Of a stretch of 64,000 nt of DNA, positions 10,840 through 21,247 are shown in pieces. The DNA comes from Bartonella senegalensis OS02 (lineage in GTDB: Bacteria > Pseudomonadota > Alphaproteobacteria > Rhizobiales > Rhizobiaceae): the NCBI RefSeq assembly GCF_000312545.1, contig NZ_HE997540.1, forward strand, positions 290,929 through 354,928, given 5' to 3'. Position 1 is the stretch's first letter. The number at the start of each line of letters is the position of its first letter. The notes beneath the pieces were generated by a model. It worked only from the letters and a program-made list of their open reading frames with translations, made no database searches and was not told where the DNA came from. The translations under genes and the position numbers were made by a program.

Positions 10840-11310
10840 TACCTTGAAACAAAACCATAAATGCCTTCATATTCGTTTGGGTAATTTCTGAAACAGGTAT
10901 AAAGCTTAACTCGGGAAACATATGAAGTTTTAGAAGTGTAAACCAGTTCCCATCTGTATCATCTCCTTTGAATTCAGCTTTACGACTTTCAAAAGCACTT
11001 AAGAAAAATATCTTTTAAATCATGCAGATTACGCACTGCCTCACGCTTTTGTCTCTCACGTTTTTTAAACAGGGTCACGCCCCTCATGTAAAAGCGAATT
11101 CTATTGGGCTTCCAATTCACGCGCTTTTTTAAAAAACATTTCTCAATACTCGCAAGCCCATTTCGCAACGCCACCCGTAAATGGTATAATGATAAAGCCA
11201 TTGTGCACCAACCTCTTTACGCCTATGAAGAAGCAAGCTGACACCATCATTCTCTTTACCCCCCTAATTTTGCAACATCCCTTTGCATTGAAATAGTCTA
11301 TAAGAAGTAT
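10840..11310 (-). pseudogene. Tyrosine integrase remnant, copy 1
   Basis: Broken N-terminal part of a phage-type site-specific recombinase. Pieces in different frames read KKRERQKREAVRNLHDLKDI, then AFESRKAEFKGDDTDGNWF and VSEITQTN. These match, in order, the arm-binding and linker region of Bartonella prophage integrases as I recall them. A frameshift separates LKDI from AFESRK. The codon aligned with the start of copy 3 is ATA, so translation is lost. The catalytic C-terminal domain is absent. About 170 bp beyond 11310 still resembles the leader of the other two copies. Confidence 0.7.
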
Positions 11311-12209
11311 TTTTACTCTTTGTCTTTAACAGTTTTTTCCACACGCCCCCCCCTTAACAACACACAAGGAAATAGTTTTGTTTGATTCAATATAAACACG
11401 TTTAGAATGACAGAATCTTAAGACCTTCAGGACTCTCATGCAACATGGAAAAATAATAAATTATATTTATAAATCAACTCATTGTACAAAATATAGAAAC
11501 ACAGTGAGAAAATATTTTGCAAGATAAATCCGTTATTTTAGGTTTCATTCATAAATAAAACGCATCCCTCTTTCAATGCGGAAAATACCTATAGATCTTC
11601 CCTTTCATACAGAATATGCACAAAGGGTTGTTAAACAGGATTTTAAACTACTTTGTGCAACTGCAGTCAAATTTGGCGCTTCTCTTCCTACCACTTGAAT
11701 ATTGATAACTTCTGAAAACGTTTTTATTTGCATAAATCACTGCAAACAATGGCATTTTTGCTCACCAATAATCTCTATCATCTATAAAATAGAATGATAA
11801 AGATGCTGCAAAACACTTTGCACAATTTAGCATCATAATGCTATTCTTTCGTCTCCAATCTTGCATCTGCTCCTGCATTTAGAAGATTGTGTTCTTTCTT
11901 AAACGATTTTTACCCACAGGTTGATCTTTTCTCTACTGTGTAAGTCAATCATTTTTCTCATTTTGATAAAGGGAATTGAAATGAGAGAATATTATCCTTC
12001 TGGATTTTTTTATTTAATAAAAGTAGAGACATCAATTATTTTTATAAATCAATTTATTATAAGGTAATTTTTATTGAAAAGAAAATTATTGTTTATTTTG
12101 TTGATCAATTGATTTTTGATATCAAAAGTCAATAATCCATGAAAAAGCTTCTTTTAAAAAACTTGTTTCTCAATACAAATTTTATAAACTTTAAGAAAAG
12201 AGAGAGCAA
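11311..12209. other. Gap between integrase remnant 1 and der
   Basis: The first 170 bp or so resemble the leader regions of the other integrase remnants, including a C8 run at 11346-11353 and a TCATGCAACATGGAAAAAT segment. The rest is AT-rich with no supported gene. Confidence 0.5.
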
Positions 12210-13637
12210 TTATTTCTTTTTTGAACGTGCTGCAAAAGGATTTTCAGATGCCCTTAATGATATGCGAATTGGTATCCCAGGCATATCAAACGTATTCCGC
12301 AATTCATTAGAAAGATAACGTAAATAGGACTGAGGCATTAGTTTTGGTCGCGAGCAAGAAAACACAAATTCAGGAGGACGCGTCTTAATCTGTGTGACAT
12401 ATTTCACCTTAAGTCGACGCCCCAAAACCGCAGGTGGGGGGTGATGCGCAACGATCGTTTCAAGCCATCGGTTCAATTTGCCCGTGGAAATACGACGATT
12501 CCACACACGGTGCATCATCATGACATTTTCCATCAATTTATCAATTCCTTGACCATATTGACCCGATAAAGGAACAGCTCTCAAACCACGAACTTGAGGA
12601 AGAAGGCGCGTGCATTTTTCATGCAAATCAAACAATGTTGCTTGGCTATTTTCAATAAGATCCCACTTATTGAAAACAATAAGTGGAACACGCCCTTCAC
12701 GGATCACAAGATCAGTAATTTGTAAATCCTGCTTTTCAAAAGGTGCTGTTGCATCAAAAACAATTACTACCACTTCCGCAAAACGAATTGCACGCAAAGT
12801 ATCTGCAACAGAAAGTTTTTCTAATTTTTCTTGAATTTTCGACTTTCGACGTAAACCTGCCGTATCAAAAAGTTTAATCTGACGCCCTCGCCATTGCCAA
12901 TCCACAGAAATAGAATCACGGGTTAATCCTGCTTCCGGTCCTGTCAACAAACGATCTTGCCCTAACATCCTATTGATGAGAGTTGATTTTCCTGTATTTG
13001 GGCGACCAGCAACCGCAATCCGAAGGGGTTTGCTTTCATCATAAATATTCTCCTTTTCCTCTAAATGATCGATATCATCATCAAGAGAGGCTGACTGTAC
13101 AGTAATATGCTTTTCTTCAAGCTTGCTTTCAAAAATTCTCTCTTCGCCAATAGCCTCCATAATTGCATCACGAAGATCCGAAAAACCCAAACCATGTTCA
13201 GCGGATATTGGACAGGGCTCTCCTAACCCTAATGACCATGCCTCATATTCTCCCCCTGTTGCCGCTTTTGACTCAGATTTATTGGCAACAAGCACAATTG
13301 GTTTCCCTGATTTGCGAACCAGTGATGCAAAATTTAAATCACTCGGCGTTATTCCACTTTTTGCATCAAACACAAATAAAATAAGATCCGCTTCATCAAT
13401 CGCAGCTTTTGTGTGAAAACGCATACGACCTTCAAGTGTATGATCACTAGATTCTTCCAACCCAGCTGTATCAATGACATCAAAACGCAAATCTTGCAGT
13501 CTCGCAGCGTGAATACGCCGATCGCGTGTCACGCCAGGTTTATCATCAACCAAAGCCAATTTTTGCCCAACCAAACGGTTAAAAAGTGTTGACTTGCCAA
13601 CATTGGGACGACCAACTATAGCAATGGTAAGACTCAT
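12210..13637 (-). CDS. der: Ribosome assembly GTPase Der (EngA)
   Basis: Tandem GTPase needed for 50S subunit maturation, 475 residues. Two G domains are visible. The first has GRPNVGKST near residue 9 and DTAGLEE. The second has GRPNTGKST near residue 212, [10 protein letters not shown] and NKWD. A C-terminal KH-like domain ends in a basic tail (RSKKK). The first domain has NKSE in place of NKxD, a variant seen in this family. The ATG at 13637 has AAGGA 8 bases upstream. It is 11 bp downstream of the YfgM-like gene, so the two are probably cotranscribed. Confidence 0.95.
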   Translation of the reverse strand: MSLTIAIVGRPNVGKSTLFNRLVGQKLALVDDKPGVTRDRRIHAARLQDLRFDVIDTAGLEESSDHTLEGRMRFHTKAAIDEADLILFVFDAKSGITPSDLNFASLVRKSGKPIVLVANKSESKAATGGEYEAWSLGLGEPCPISAEHGLGFSDLRDAIMEAIGEERIFESKLEEKHITVQSASLDDDIDHLEEKENIYDESKPLRIAVAGRPNTGKSTLINRMLGQDRLLTGPEAGLTRDSISVDWQWRGRQIKLFDTAGLRRKSKIQEKLEKLSVADTLRAIRFAEVVVIVFDATAPFEKQDLQITDLVIREGRVPLIVFNKWDLIENSQATLFDLHEKCTRLLPQVRGLRAVPLSGQYGQGIDKLMENVMMMHRVWNRRISTGKLNRWLETIVAHHPPPAVLGRRLKVKYVTQIKTRPPEFVFSCSRPKLMPQSYLRYLSNELRNTFDMPGIPIRISLRASENPFAARSKKK

Positions 13638-13648
13638 CAATTGATTCC

Positions 13649-14314
13649 TTAATTTGTCTTGCCTTCAGCTTGCATAAGCTCAAGCATAATTCGTGCCCTC
13701 TCTGTTATTTTTGAACCTGGAGCATTCTCTTTAGAAATCTTACGAAAATAATCAACTGCCTCATCCACTTTATCAGCTTTATACGCAGCTAATCCCAAAG
13801 CCTCCCTTGCAGACATACGCATAGGATCAAGATCATTTGCCATGTCTTTGACGCGTTTTTTGACATCCTCCAAGCTTCCCGTATCAACCAAAATATAAGC
13901 CGCCCGGATTTTGGCAATTGCTCGCAAAATCGCTGGTGCTTTTTTATCGATCGCGACAGAATCAAAGACCTCTACTGATTTAACAGCATTCCCTTGTTCC
14001 ATGAACAAAGAAGCCTCACGTAAACGAGCAAGAAAAGGGTACCCCCCAAAGTTAGAGGCTTTAACAGCTTCCAATTGCTTCATCGCCTCATCAAAATGAC
14101 GTGTATCTGCCAAATCAAGGACTTCTATAAATGCATCACCAATATGACCGGCTTTCTTCATCTGCAAATGATGATAAATTTGATAAATCACAATCATCAA
14201 TACAAAAACAATGGTTGCCACAACAACCCACAAACCATAACGCTTCCAAAAAGCAAGAGCCTTTTCCTGACGAAACTCTGCATTAACTTCAGCAATAAAA
14301 CTATCATACGACAT
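13649..14314 (-). CDS. YfgM-like membrane-anchored TPR protein
   Basis: 221 residues. A cytoplasmic N-terminus ([20 protein letters not shown]) is followed by one membrane helix at about 27-48 and a TPR-like helical domain with [20 protein letters not shown] near the end. This is the DUF2133/YfgM architecture. YfgM of E. coli is an inner-membrane chaperone partner of the Sec translocon and lies beside der and bamB. Here the der link is kept, but no bamB lies between them. The role is inferred from family and neighbourhood. Confidence 0.8.
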   Translation of the reverse strand: MSYDSFIAEVNAEFRQEKALAFWKRYGLWVVVATIVFVLMIVIYQIYHHLQMKKAGHIGDAFIEVLDLADTRHFDEAMKQLEAVKASNFGGYPFLARLREASLFMEQGNAVKSVEVFDSVAIDKKAPAILRAIAKIRAAYILVDTGSLEDVKKRVKDMANDLDPMRMSAREALGLAAYKADKVDEAVDYFRKISKENAPGSKITERARIMLELMQAEGKTN

Positions 14315-14985
14315 ATATCATAACCTTGAAAAAAATCACTTTCTGCACTTTTACGCATAAATGAATAAAGATGGTAGCCCTAATTAACTCAAAATCTTAA
14401 AATTGCCAGTCCATTCATTTCAAATCCCAGCCTATCTGTTTCAAATCACTGTATCTCTGATCAGATTGGATTTTCTCGAATGCATCACTCAAAAACACTG
14501 TTTATACTTTTTGGTTCACATTATAGCTTTTAAAAACTTTGATTTTGTCAAAATAGATAAAGTTATCACTGCCTTATCTTTGACTATTTTGCTTGCTTAC
14601 AATCTCAATCGTGTCATCCTTACCACCTTAGCTATTTACTAGTTAGGATCCTGCTTCGTTGTATGTATAAAAAACCTTTTAAAATCTTAAAAGTAACGGT
14701 TATGTTGCAGGTTTTCAAAAAACTCGATTGTACAATGGCAATAGAAAGGCAATTCATTATAAAATATCTCGCAAAAGCCATACCCCAATTTTCATAATTG
14801 TGAAAACACTTTAAAACAAATAAACAGACATTGTTACCCTGCCTAAAAGAAATGCTTCCAATGCATAGGGAATCTTAATGTAAACTCGAAGCAAAACTCT
14901 TTGCCAAAAATCCCTCACTTCAACTTACCCTTTATAAGAAGATTAAAGACCTTTGTGAGGAATAATGATCGATTCTAAAAATATT
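14315..14985. other. Gene-free gap before the SLC13 gene's 3' end
   Basis: An AT-rich stretch of 0.67 kb. A 79-codon open frame on the plus strand (14403-14642) has no ribosome site and no recognisable content, so it is not called. Nothing else seen. Confidence 0.5.
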
Positions 14986-16767
14986 CTATTGTAATGGCCA
15001 AATCCACATGAGCATTGGAACTGCAACGATTATTATTAATACCGCCAAGGGAGCACCAAAGCGTGGATAATCACTAAAACGATACCCCCCAGGTGCCATC
15101 ACAAGCATATTACTTTGATGTCCAATAGGGGTGAGAAACTCACAGCCTGCACCAATGGCAACAGCCATCAGAAAAGCTTCAGGCTTATAATGAAGAGAAT
15201 GTGCAAAACTTGACGCGATTGGAGCTACCATCATCACTGTCGCTGCATTATTCAAAAATGGTGTTACCAACATAGCTGTAATCAACATAAGCGCTAATGC
15301 ACCAGATGGAGGAAAAAATACCGCTAATTGGCTCAGCCACTGACCCATAAGAGCGGTACATCCGGTCTTCTCTAAGGCTTCACTTACTGGAATAAGAGCT
15401 GCTAATAAGATTAATATTTGACCATCGAGTGCCTGATAAAAATCACGCGCTGGCAAAACGCGAAAGATAACCATTGCAGCCGCAGCAGAAAAAAAAGAAA
15501 AGGCGACTGGAACAATCTGAAAAGCAGTAAAAATGATCGCGATAAAGAGAATAGCTAAAGAAACAAAACCATGTCGTAAATTACCAAACACAATATTACG
15601 CTTTGCTAAAGGCAAACATTTCAGCTCCCGTAACAAGTTTGGGATAACCGTATCTTGTCCCTGCAAAACAATCACATCTCCAAGATGAAAATCAATATCA
15701 CTGATCCTCCCCCGCACCCTTTCATGCTGACGACTTAACGCAAGCAAATTCACATTATAGCGATCAAAGAGTGAAAAACCTTTTGCACTGATGCCAATAA
15801 GAGGTGAATTATGTGTGATGACTGCCTCAACAATATCAATGTCGCTGTCTTTATCACCCTTAGAAATAGTTCGACCACTAGAAAACTCTAAACGAGCAGC
15901 ACTCATCACACTATCTAGCCCTGTATGTGAGCCTTCCAGCAAAACAATATCATTTTCAGACAAAACAAAATCTGGCAATGGTGAAATAGACACTTTGTTT
16001 CTGATGATTTGAATCACCATGACATCACCACCGGATGGCTTCACCAAATCAACAATGGTTTTTCCCACAATTGGTGAATTTGTTGTTATATGTACTTCTG
16101 AAACATAGTTACGAATATCAATCGCATCATCAAACGACATACCTGAACGGACACGCACAGGCAAACGCCAAGAAAAAAAGACCAAATATAAAACACCAGC
16201 AGTAGCAACAGCTGCACCAACCGGTGTAAAATCAAACATGGTAAAAGAAGCCCCTGATAAACGTTCTCGCATAGCTGAAATAACGACGTTAGGAGAAGTT
16301 CCTATCTGCGTCATAAGACCTCCTAACAAAGAACCAAATGCCATTGGCATCAAAAAGACAGACGGTGAAACCTGAGAACGACGAGCAAATTGAAAAGCAA
16401 TCGGAAGCATGATAGCCAAAGCACCAATATTCTTAACAAACATTGATAAAAGCACAACAGAAATAACCAAAAAGGCTAATTGAAGACGCACAGACTTTAC
16501 CTCTGGCCAGATCCGTTGGATAATAAATTCCATGATACCAGAACGCGATACAGCCGTACTGACAACAAACACACTCCCTACAATGATCACAATATCATTA
16601 CTAAAACCGCTAAATGCTTCCTTCGGGCTTACAAGACCAACGGCACAAGCAATCAATAATGTACAAATAGCGACAAGATCATAACGGAACCGATCCCAAA
16701 TAAAAACAACCATCATCAGACCAATGATGGAAAAAGCCATTATTTGATGTTCTGTCATGATACCCAT
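14986..16767 (-). CDS. SLC13/DASS-family anion transporter with two RCK-C domains
   Basis: 593-residue inner membrane transporter. The N-terminal half has several helices and the GTSPNVV motif; the C-terminal half has the paired NNAATVMMVAPIA motif. Together these are the two substrate and sodium-site loops of divalent anion/sodium symporters. Between them, at about residues 210-380, lie two TrkA-C (RCK-C) domains (VGKTIVDLVKPSGGDVMVIQ and IGISAKGFSLFDRYNVNLLA). This arrangement is typical of bacterial members annotated as sulfate or dicarboxylate permeases. The substrate cannot be told from sequence. It is isolated from its neighbours. Confidence 0.83.
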   Translation of the reverse strand: MGIMTEHQIMAFSIIGLMMVVFIWDRFRYDLVAICTLLIACAVGLVSPKEAFSGFSNDIVIIVGSVFVVSTAVSRSGIMEFIIQRIWPEVKSVRLQLAFLVISVVLLSMFVKNIGALAIMLPIAFQFARRSQVSPSVFLMPMAFGSLLGGLMTQIGTSPNVVISAMRERLSGASFTMFDFTPVGAAVATAGVLYLVFFSWRLPVRVRSGMSFDDAIDIRNYVSEVHITTNSPIVGKTIVDLVKPSGGDVMVIQIIRNKVSISPLPDFVLSENDIVLLEGSHTGLDSVMSAARLEFSSGRTISKGDKDSDIDIVEAVITHNSPLIGISAKGFSLFDRYNVNLLALSRQHERVRGRISDIDFHLGDVIVLQGQDTVIPNLLRELKCLPLAKRNIVFGNLRHGFVSLAILFIAIIFTAFQIVPVAFSFFSAAAAMVIFRVLPARDFYQALDGQILILLAALIPVSEALEKTGCTALMGQWLSQLAVFFPPSGALALMLITAMLVTPFLNNAATVMMVAPIASSFAHSLHYKPEAFLMAVAIGAGCEFLTPIGHQSNMLVMAPGGYRFSDYPRFGAPLAVLIIIVAVPMLMWIWPLQ

Positions 16768-17124
16768 CTTTCCCCATTAAATTGTAATGAATAGCAACAT
16801 ATCTTCTATGTTTTAACTGTTCCTCTCAACAGCAGCAAGACAAAAGCAAAAATAGGAACGTCTTAGAGTGATTTAAAGTGATCAATAAGGGTCATCCTAT
16901 ACTTTCTTGTCTGCTATGAGTGCTTTTTTATAAAATGCTAAAACCAAAGAAAATTGGTGACAATTGATACAGTTGTATTATAAAAAAGTCGAGAATGACT
17001 CTGAAAAAAGAGAATAAAAATAGATAACTGTTGAAATTGGTGCATGCTATATTTTAACATTTGTCGTTATTTAAAGAAGTTTATTTTCATTCTTTGAAGA
17101 ATAATAACAGCGAAAGAAGAAATA
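16768..17124. other. Divergent intergenic region, SLC13 transporter / unknown protein
   Basis: 360 bp containing the promoters of two divergent genes. A TTGATA followed by a TATTAT/TATAAA cluster around 16965-16985 could be a promoter for the plus-strand gene, but several alternatives fit equally. No hairpin of note. Confidence 0.35.
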
Positions 17125-18816
17125 ATGGTCAATCTTAATGGTGGGTACCAAAGCAATCTAAAACGTTGGCTTACACTGATTATTGGATTTTTTGCTATTC
17201 TGGCAATCATAGTTGTCGGAGGGTTTTATATGGCAAAACCCTATCTTGACAGTTTTGTGAGAAAAGAAATAGCGCGTCGTTTCATAAAAGCAGAAACATC
17301 CGAAGTGAGTATCATAGGCAAAGTCAACTTGACGAATGTCACCTTACCAGTTCCTGCTGGAATATCACTGAAAATTGGTGCCATTTCAGCCCGTCCTCCT
17401 CTGGCTTTTATCCCTGGGACTTTCACACTTTATAATGTTGACTTAAAATATAATAATATTCGTGCAAAAATCCCCCAAATTTCCCTCAATAGTGTCTTCT
17501 TAAAGGGAAAGAATAGCGCAATCAAATCGCACCTTTTGCAAGCAATTATGCGTCTTGAACTTGCCTCTATTTTTGCTCCAGATATCCTACTTTCTGTAGA
17601 AGATGCGATTAAGCGTGTTGAAAAATTTGAGATAAAGGGCTTTCAGCTTTCTAATCTTAAAAATGGTCGTATTGGTTCTCTTAGCATCAAAAATATCGAT
17701 CTTGTAACGATAGCTCCAAATGGTACAAAACAGATGTATCTGAACGCTAAAAGTAATACAATAAAAGCGCATGATATTGACATCAATTACGCATATTCTA
17801 TCATTCTCGGAAAAAGCAACGCTCTCAGTCAAGGAGAAACGGTTACTGGTTCTATTTCTCTAGAAAACATAATGGTCGATGTTTTTGCAGAAAAAGAGAA
17901 GAACACATCTTTCTCTCTTGGAAAATTCAAAACATCCGGCCTAAAAATGAAGCCGCTCCAGCAAACACCTGAAAAATTAGTTAAAGCTTATCTTAACGCA
18001 AAGAAAGCAAATAACCAAGAAGCTGAAAAAATAGCACGAAATGCTCTTATTCTAAACATTCTGCTTGCTACGACCTCAGCCGATGCCAAAATTGATAACC
18101 TCGCCATTGATACACCACAGTTAAAAGCAACCCTTGCATCATTCCAATTCAAACCAAGCCAATGGGAGCAGTCTATACCGAAAAAACTTCTGCTTTCTCT
18201 CGATAATCTCTCGATTGTACCTAAAAAAATAGACGAAAAAGATTTGGAACTCCTCAAAAATATGGACCTTGAACGCCTTGATCTTTCAGGACAACTGGAT
18301 ATCTCCTATGATGAAAAAAAGCGTACTCTCCTTCTTCATCCAATGTCTTTCAACATAAGAAATATTGGCTCTGGAGAAATATCTGCTAAAGCTATTGATG
18401 TTGATACAAAATTCTTCTCTGGACAAAAAGAGGCAATGATTGCTGTTTCTCAAGATTTTGGTATAGCTGAAATAGACATACGCTATAAGGATGCTGGCTT
18501 TATTGATAAGCTCTTTTCTTATCTCGCACAAAGTCTTAATGACAGCAAACATGATCTCAAGAAGGAACTTTATAATGATTTCTATCTTATGATGACACAA
18601 AGCCCTCGAATATTGCTGAAAAATCATGAAAAAGCTGACAATATCGCAAAATCCTTTGGTGACTTTGCCCAAAATCCACGAACATTGATTATTAAAATCA
18701 AAGCGAAAGACAGCAAAGGTCTTACAATAGCTGATCTCCAATCCGCTCTACAAAATGATTTGTCCACGGCTTTGAGCAAAGTAAACCTCACTGTCAAGAA
18801 TGAATCATCACCTTAA
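17125..18816 (+). CDS. Unknown membrane-anchored protein, 563 residues
   Basis: I do not recognise a named family. One membrane helix lies at about residues 16-38 (LTLIIGFFAILAIIVVGGFYM). A long, probably periplasmic domain follows, rich in beta-strand-like alternation with phrases such as GAISARPPLAFIPGTFTLYN and NLTNVTLPVPAGISLKIG. This resembles AsmA/YhdP-like envelope proteins in overall style but without a clear repeat. Helical, lysine-rich stretches occur near 290-310 (NAKKANNQEAEKIARNA). An AAGAAG box precedes the ATG at 17125. It is a monocistronic-looking gene between two transporters. Confidence 0.75.
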   Translation: MVNLNGGYQSNLKRWLTLIIGFFAILAIIVVGGFYMAKPYLDSFVRKEIARRFIKAETSEVSIIGKVNLTNVTLPVPAGISLKIGAISARPPLAFIPGTFTLYNVDLKYNNIRAKIPQISLNSVFLKGKNSAIKSHLLQAIMRLELASIFAPDILLSVEDAIKRVEKFEIKGFQLSNLKNGRIGSLSIKNIDLVTIAPNGTKQMYLNAKSNTIKAHDIDINYAYSIILGKSNALSQGETVTGSISLENIMVDVFAEKEKNTSFSLGKFKTSGLKMKPLQQTPEKLVKAYLNAKKANNQEAEKIARNALILNILLATTSADAKIDNLAIDTPQLKATLASFQFKPSQWEQSIPKKLLLSLDNLSIVPKKIDEKDLELLKNMDLERLDLSGQLDISYDEKKRTLLLHPMSFNIRNIGSGEISAKAIDVDTKFFSGQKEAMIAVSQDFGIAEIDIRYKDAGFIDKLFSYLAQSLNDSKHDLKKELYNDFYLMMTQSPRILLKNHEKADNIAKSFGDFAQNPRTLIIKIKAKDSKGLTIADLQSALQNDLSTALSKVNLTVKNESSP

Positions 18817-18969
18817 AAAATATGTTGAGCTTTCAACATAATGATCTTGTCTATAAGATATAAGAGCTTTATTCCTCTTTTTTCTTTTGTATGGTACAAG
18901 AGGGCACCGTACAGGGTAATTTATACAGAAAATCTATATTGGTAAAATTGTCGATAGTTGGAGTTGTTC

Positions 18970-20319
18970 ATGTCTGATTTCTCTTCAAATCGCCTGCCTA
19001 ATCGCGCTTCTCGTGTTACAGACCAAGCGCTTTCAGCTATTGAGCGTTTTCTCCATATTGAGGCCCTCAGCGGTATTGTGCTTTTATTAGCTGCTGCTGC
19101 TGCACTCATATTTGCCAATTCTGAATATTCTTCTCTCTATGAATCCTTCTGGCATACACCTCTTGGCTTCAACTTTGGTCATTTCACCCTTTCATGGGAT
19201 TTACATTTCTGGGTTAATGATGCTCTTATGACTGTCTTCTTTCTCGTTGCTGGAATGGAAATCCGCCGTGAAATTCATGAGGGCGCTCTTGCCGATTTTA
19301 AACAAGCAATTTTACCAATTGTTGCCGCAATAGGTGGGGTTTGTCTTCCTGCCATTATTTATTTCAGCTTCAACTTTAACAGTGGACAGACATATGGTTG
19401 GGCTGTGCCAACAGCAACAGATATTGCCTTTGCACTTGGCATTCTTACTCTTCTTGGAAAAAAAATTCCTGCTAACCTTCATATCATTCTCTTATCCTTA
19501 GCAATTATTGATGATATTATTGCTGTTCTTATTATTGCTTTCTTCTATTCAACGAGTATTGATCCGAGCGGTCTCTTTATTGCAGCAATAGGCATTGCTT
19601 TAGTATTATTTTTTCAATGGATTGGTCTCGCATCGGCATGGCTTTACATTCTACCTGGTGCAATCATCTGGTGGGGTTTAATGGTAACAGGCGTTCATCC
19701 ATCACTAGCAGGTGTAATTTTAGGTATGATGACTCCAGTTTTTCCTACGCGTACGCTTGTAGCTCCGCTTACAATCCTGAGCAATGCCATGCAAATTCTC
19801 CAAGAAAAAAATACAAAAACAGATCTGCATCATATCTCAACGGCATTGAAAAAAATGCGCAAAGGGCAACGCGCTATGATTGCACCAGTAACACGTATTC
19901 AAAAAGCATTGCACCCATGGGTAGCATATGGTGTAATGCCAATTTTTGCTTTTGCAAATGCTGGCGTTAGTTTTGCAAATTTTGATCTTTCTTCTCATAA
20001 ATCACTCTTGGTTGTTCTCGGTGTTGTAATTGGTCTCTTCGTTGGTAAACCTCTTGGTATCATCACTGCTAGTTATTTAGCAGTAAAATCAGGGTTATGC
20101 CGCTTGCCTCCTCAGATGACATGGACTGGGCTCTTGCTGATTGGTTTTTTAGCAGGAATTGGTTTTACAATGTCGATCTTTGTTTCAATGCTTGCTTTTA
20201 AGGATATTGTCTTGCTTGATTCTGCAAAAATTGGTGTTCTTTGTGGCTCTGGTTTATCTGCTCTTGTCGGACTTGGATATGGACTTGTTTATATCAAACG
20301 CAATAAAAAAGCATCTTAG
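18970..20319 (+). CDS. nhaA: Na+/H+ antiporter NhaA
   Basis: Inner membrane antiporter that exports Na+ in exchange for protons, 449 residues. The ion-binding aspartates are in SLAIIDDIIAVLII, and the nearby PTATDIAFALGIL helix is also conserved. The ATG at 18970 follows TTGGAG at close spacing; a TTG four codons upstream is also in frame but overlaps that site. The C-terminal end is slightly longer than in E. coli NhaA, with a stretch around residues 280-300 (KNTKTDLHHISTALKKMRKG) that is polar and probably cytoplasmic. Confidence 0.95.
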   Translation: MSDFSSNRLPNRASRVTDQALSAIERFLHIEALSGIVLLLAAAAALIFANSEYSSLYESFWHTPLGFNFGHFTLSWDLHFWVNDALMTVFFLVAGMEIRREIHEGALADFKQAILPIVAAIGGVCLPAIIYFSFNFNSGQTYGWAVPTATDIAFALGILTLLGKKIPANLHIILLSLAIIDDIIAVLIIAFFYSTSIDPSGLFIAAIGIALVLFFQWIGLASAWLYILPGAIIWWGLMVTGVHPSLAGVILGMMTPVFPTRTLVAPLTILSNAMQILQEKNTKTDLHHISTALKKMRKGQRAMIAPVTRIQKALHPWVAYGVMPIFAFANAGVSFANFDLSSHKSLLVVLGVVIGLFVGKPLGIITASYLAVKSGLCRLPPQMTWTGLLLIGFLAGIGFTMSIFVSMLAFKDIVLLDSAKIGVLCGSGLSALVGLGYGLVYIKRNKKAS

Positions 20320-21247
20320 AATTCTCAAGAAAACAAATAGCTATCGATTTTGTTATACCTATATTTGACAAAACAGTTTGACTGAGTTTTTATATTATGG
20401 CTGTTTCATGATTACAAAACTAAGTAAGGTAAAAGATTTTAATATCACCGGTGTGTAATTGAAAAAGACGTGTCTCTCTTTTAAAAACTCTCCAGTTCTG
20501 TCATGAAGTGTTATGATGGGGGGCTTATTATTATCATGCGCAATGCGTTTTTTCATTTAATTCTTTTAGATCCTGACATGTTAATGGAAATACATTGCGC
20601 GTGTAAGATAAGTGAAAAAACACCAAATAAATTGTCTAGTATAATATTTATTCAAAGGCTCTAGTGAGCAATTTCAAGTGTTTCGACTTTATTCTAGCTA
20701 TAATGAATAATTATGCAAACTACGATTTTTATAAAGCAGTAAATTGTCATTCAATTTGATTAAGACTATGAACCTTTTTATCGCGGTTGATATAAACGAG
20801 GCCATATTCAAGCCTAATAAGGAAAGATAAATCAAATCAGCAAATTAGTGTGCAATGAAAAAAGGAATTTTGTACATTTTAAAAATTTAAAGTTCCTTCA
20901 ACTTACAATTGCTGTACATTTTCCTTTACTCTAGATTTTTATCTATTCTTATGCAAAAAATAACATTAAATCCACTGTACCCGTAGAAAGTTTTCAAGAC
21001 TCATTTGAAAAAATAAAAAGTGTTCATAGGATATCTCTATTAGCCCTGTTTTGCATAATGGCTAGAATAATCCAATAAAATCAAATCTATAGACCTCATA
21101 ACCTTGATGAGCACGCACAAAATCTCCTACGTAAAATATATGTGTGAACCATTGGTATATTTCTCATCTTTCACTAAACGCTTATGGAGGAAATTTTCCG
21201 TTCCCCTCCAGGTATAAATGATCACCTTATTTGAAAAGCTTTTATGC
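20320..21247. other. Gap between nhaA and lysC (convergent)
   Basis: 0.93 kb, AT-rich, between two genes that converge. Short palindromes occur, for example GCTC-TAGT-GAGC near 20660, but none has a convincing T-tract. Open frames here are short and lack ribosome sites. Nothing supported. Confidence 0.5.

Noticed and set aside
14403..14642. 79-codon open frame on the plus strand
   Set aside because: No ribosome site, no recognisable domain, low-complexity hydrophobic content expected of AT-rich spacer.
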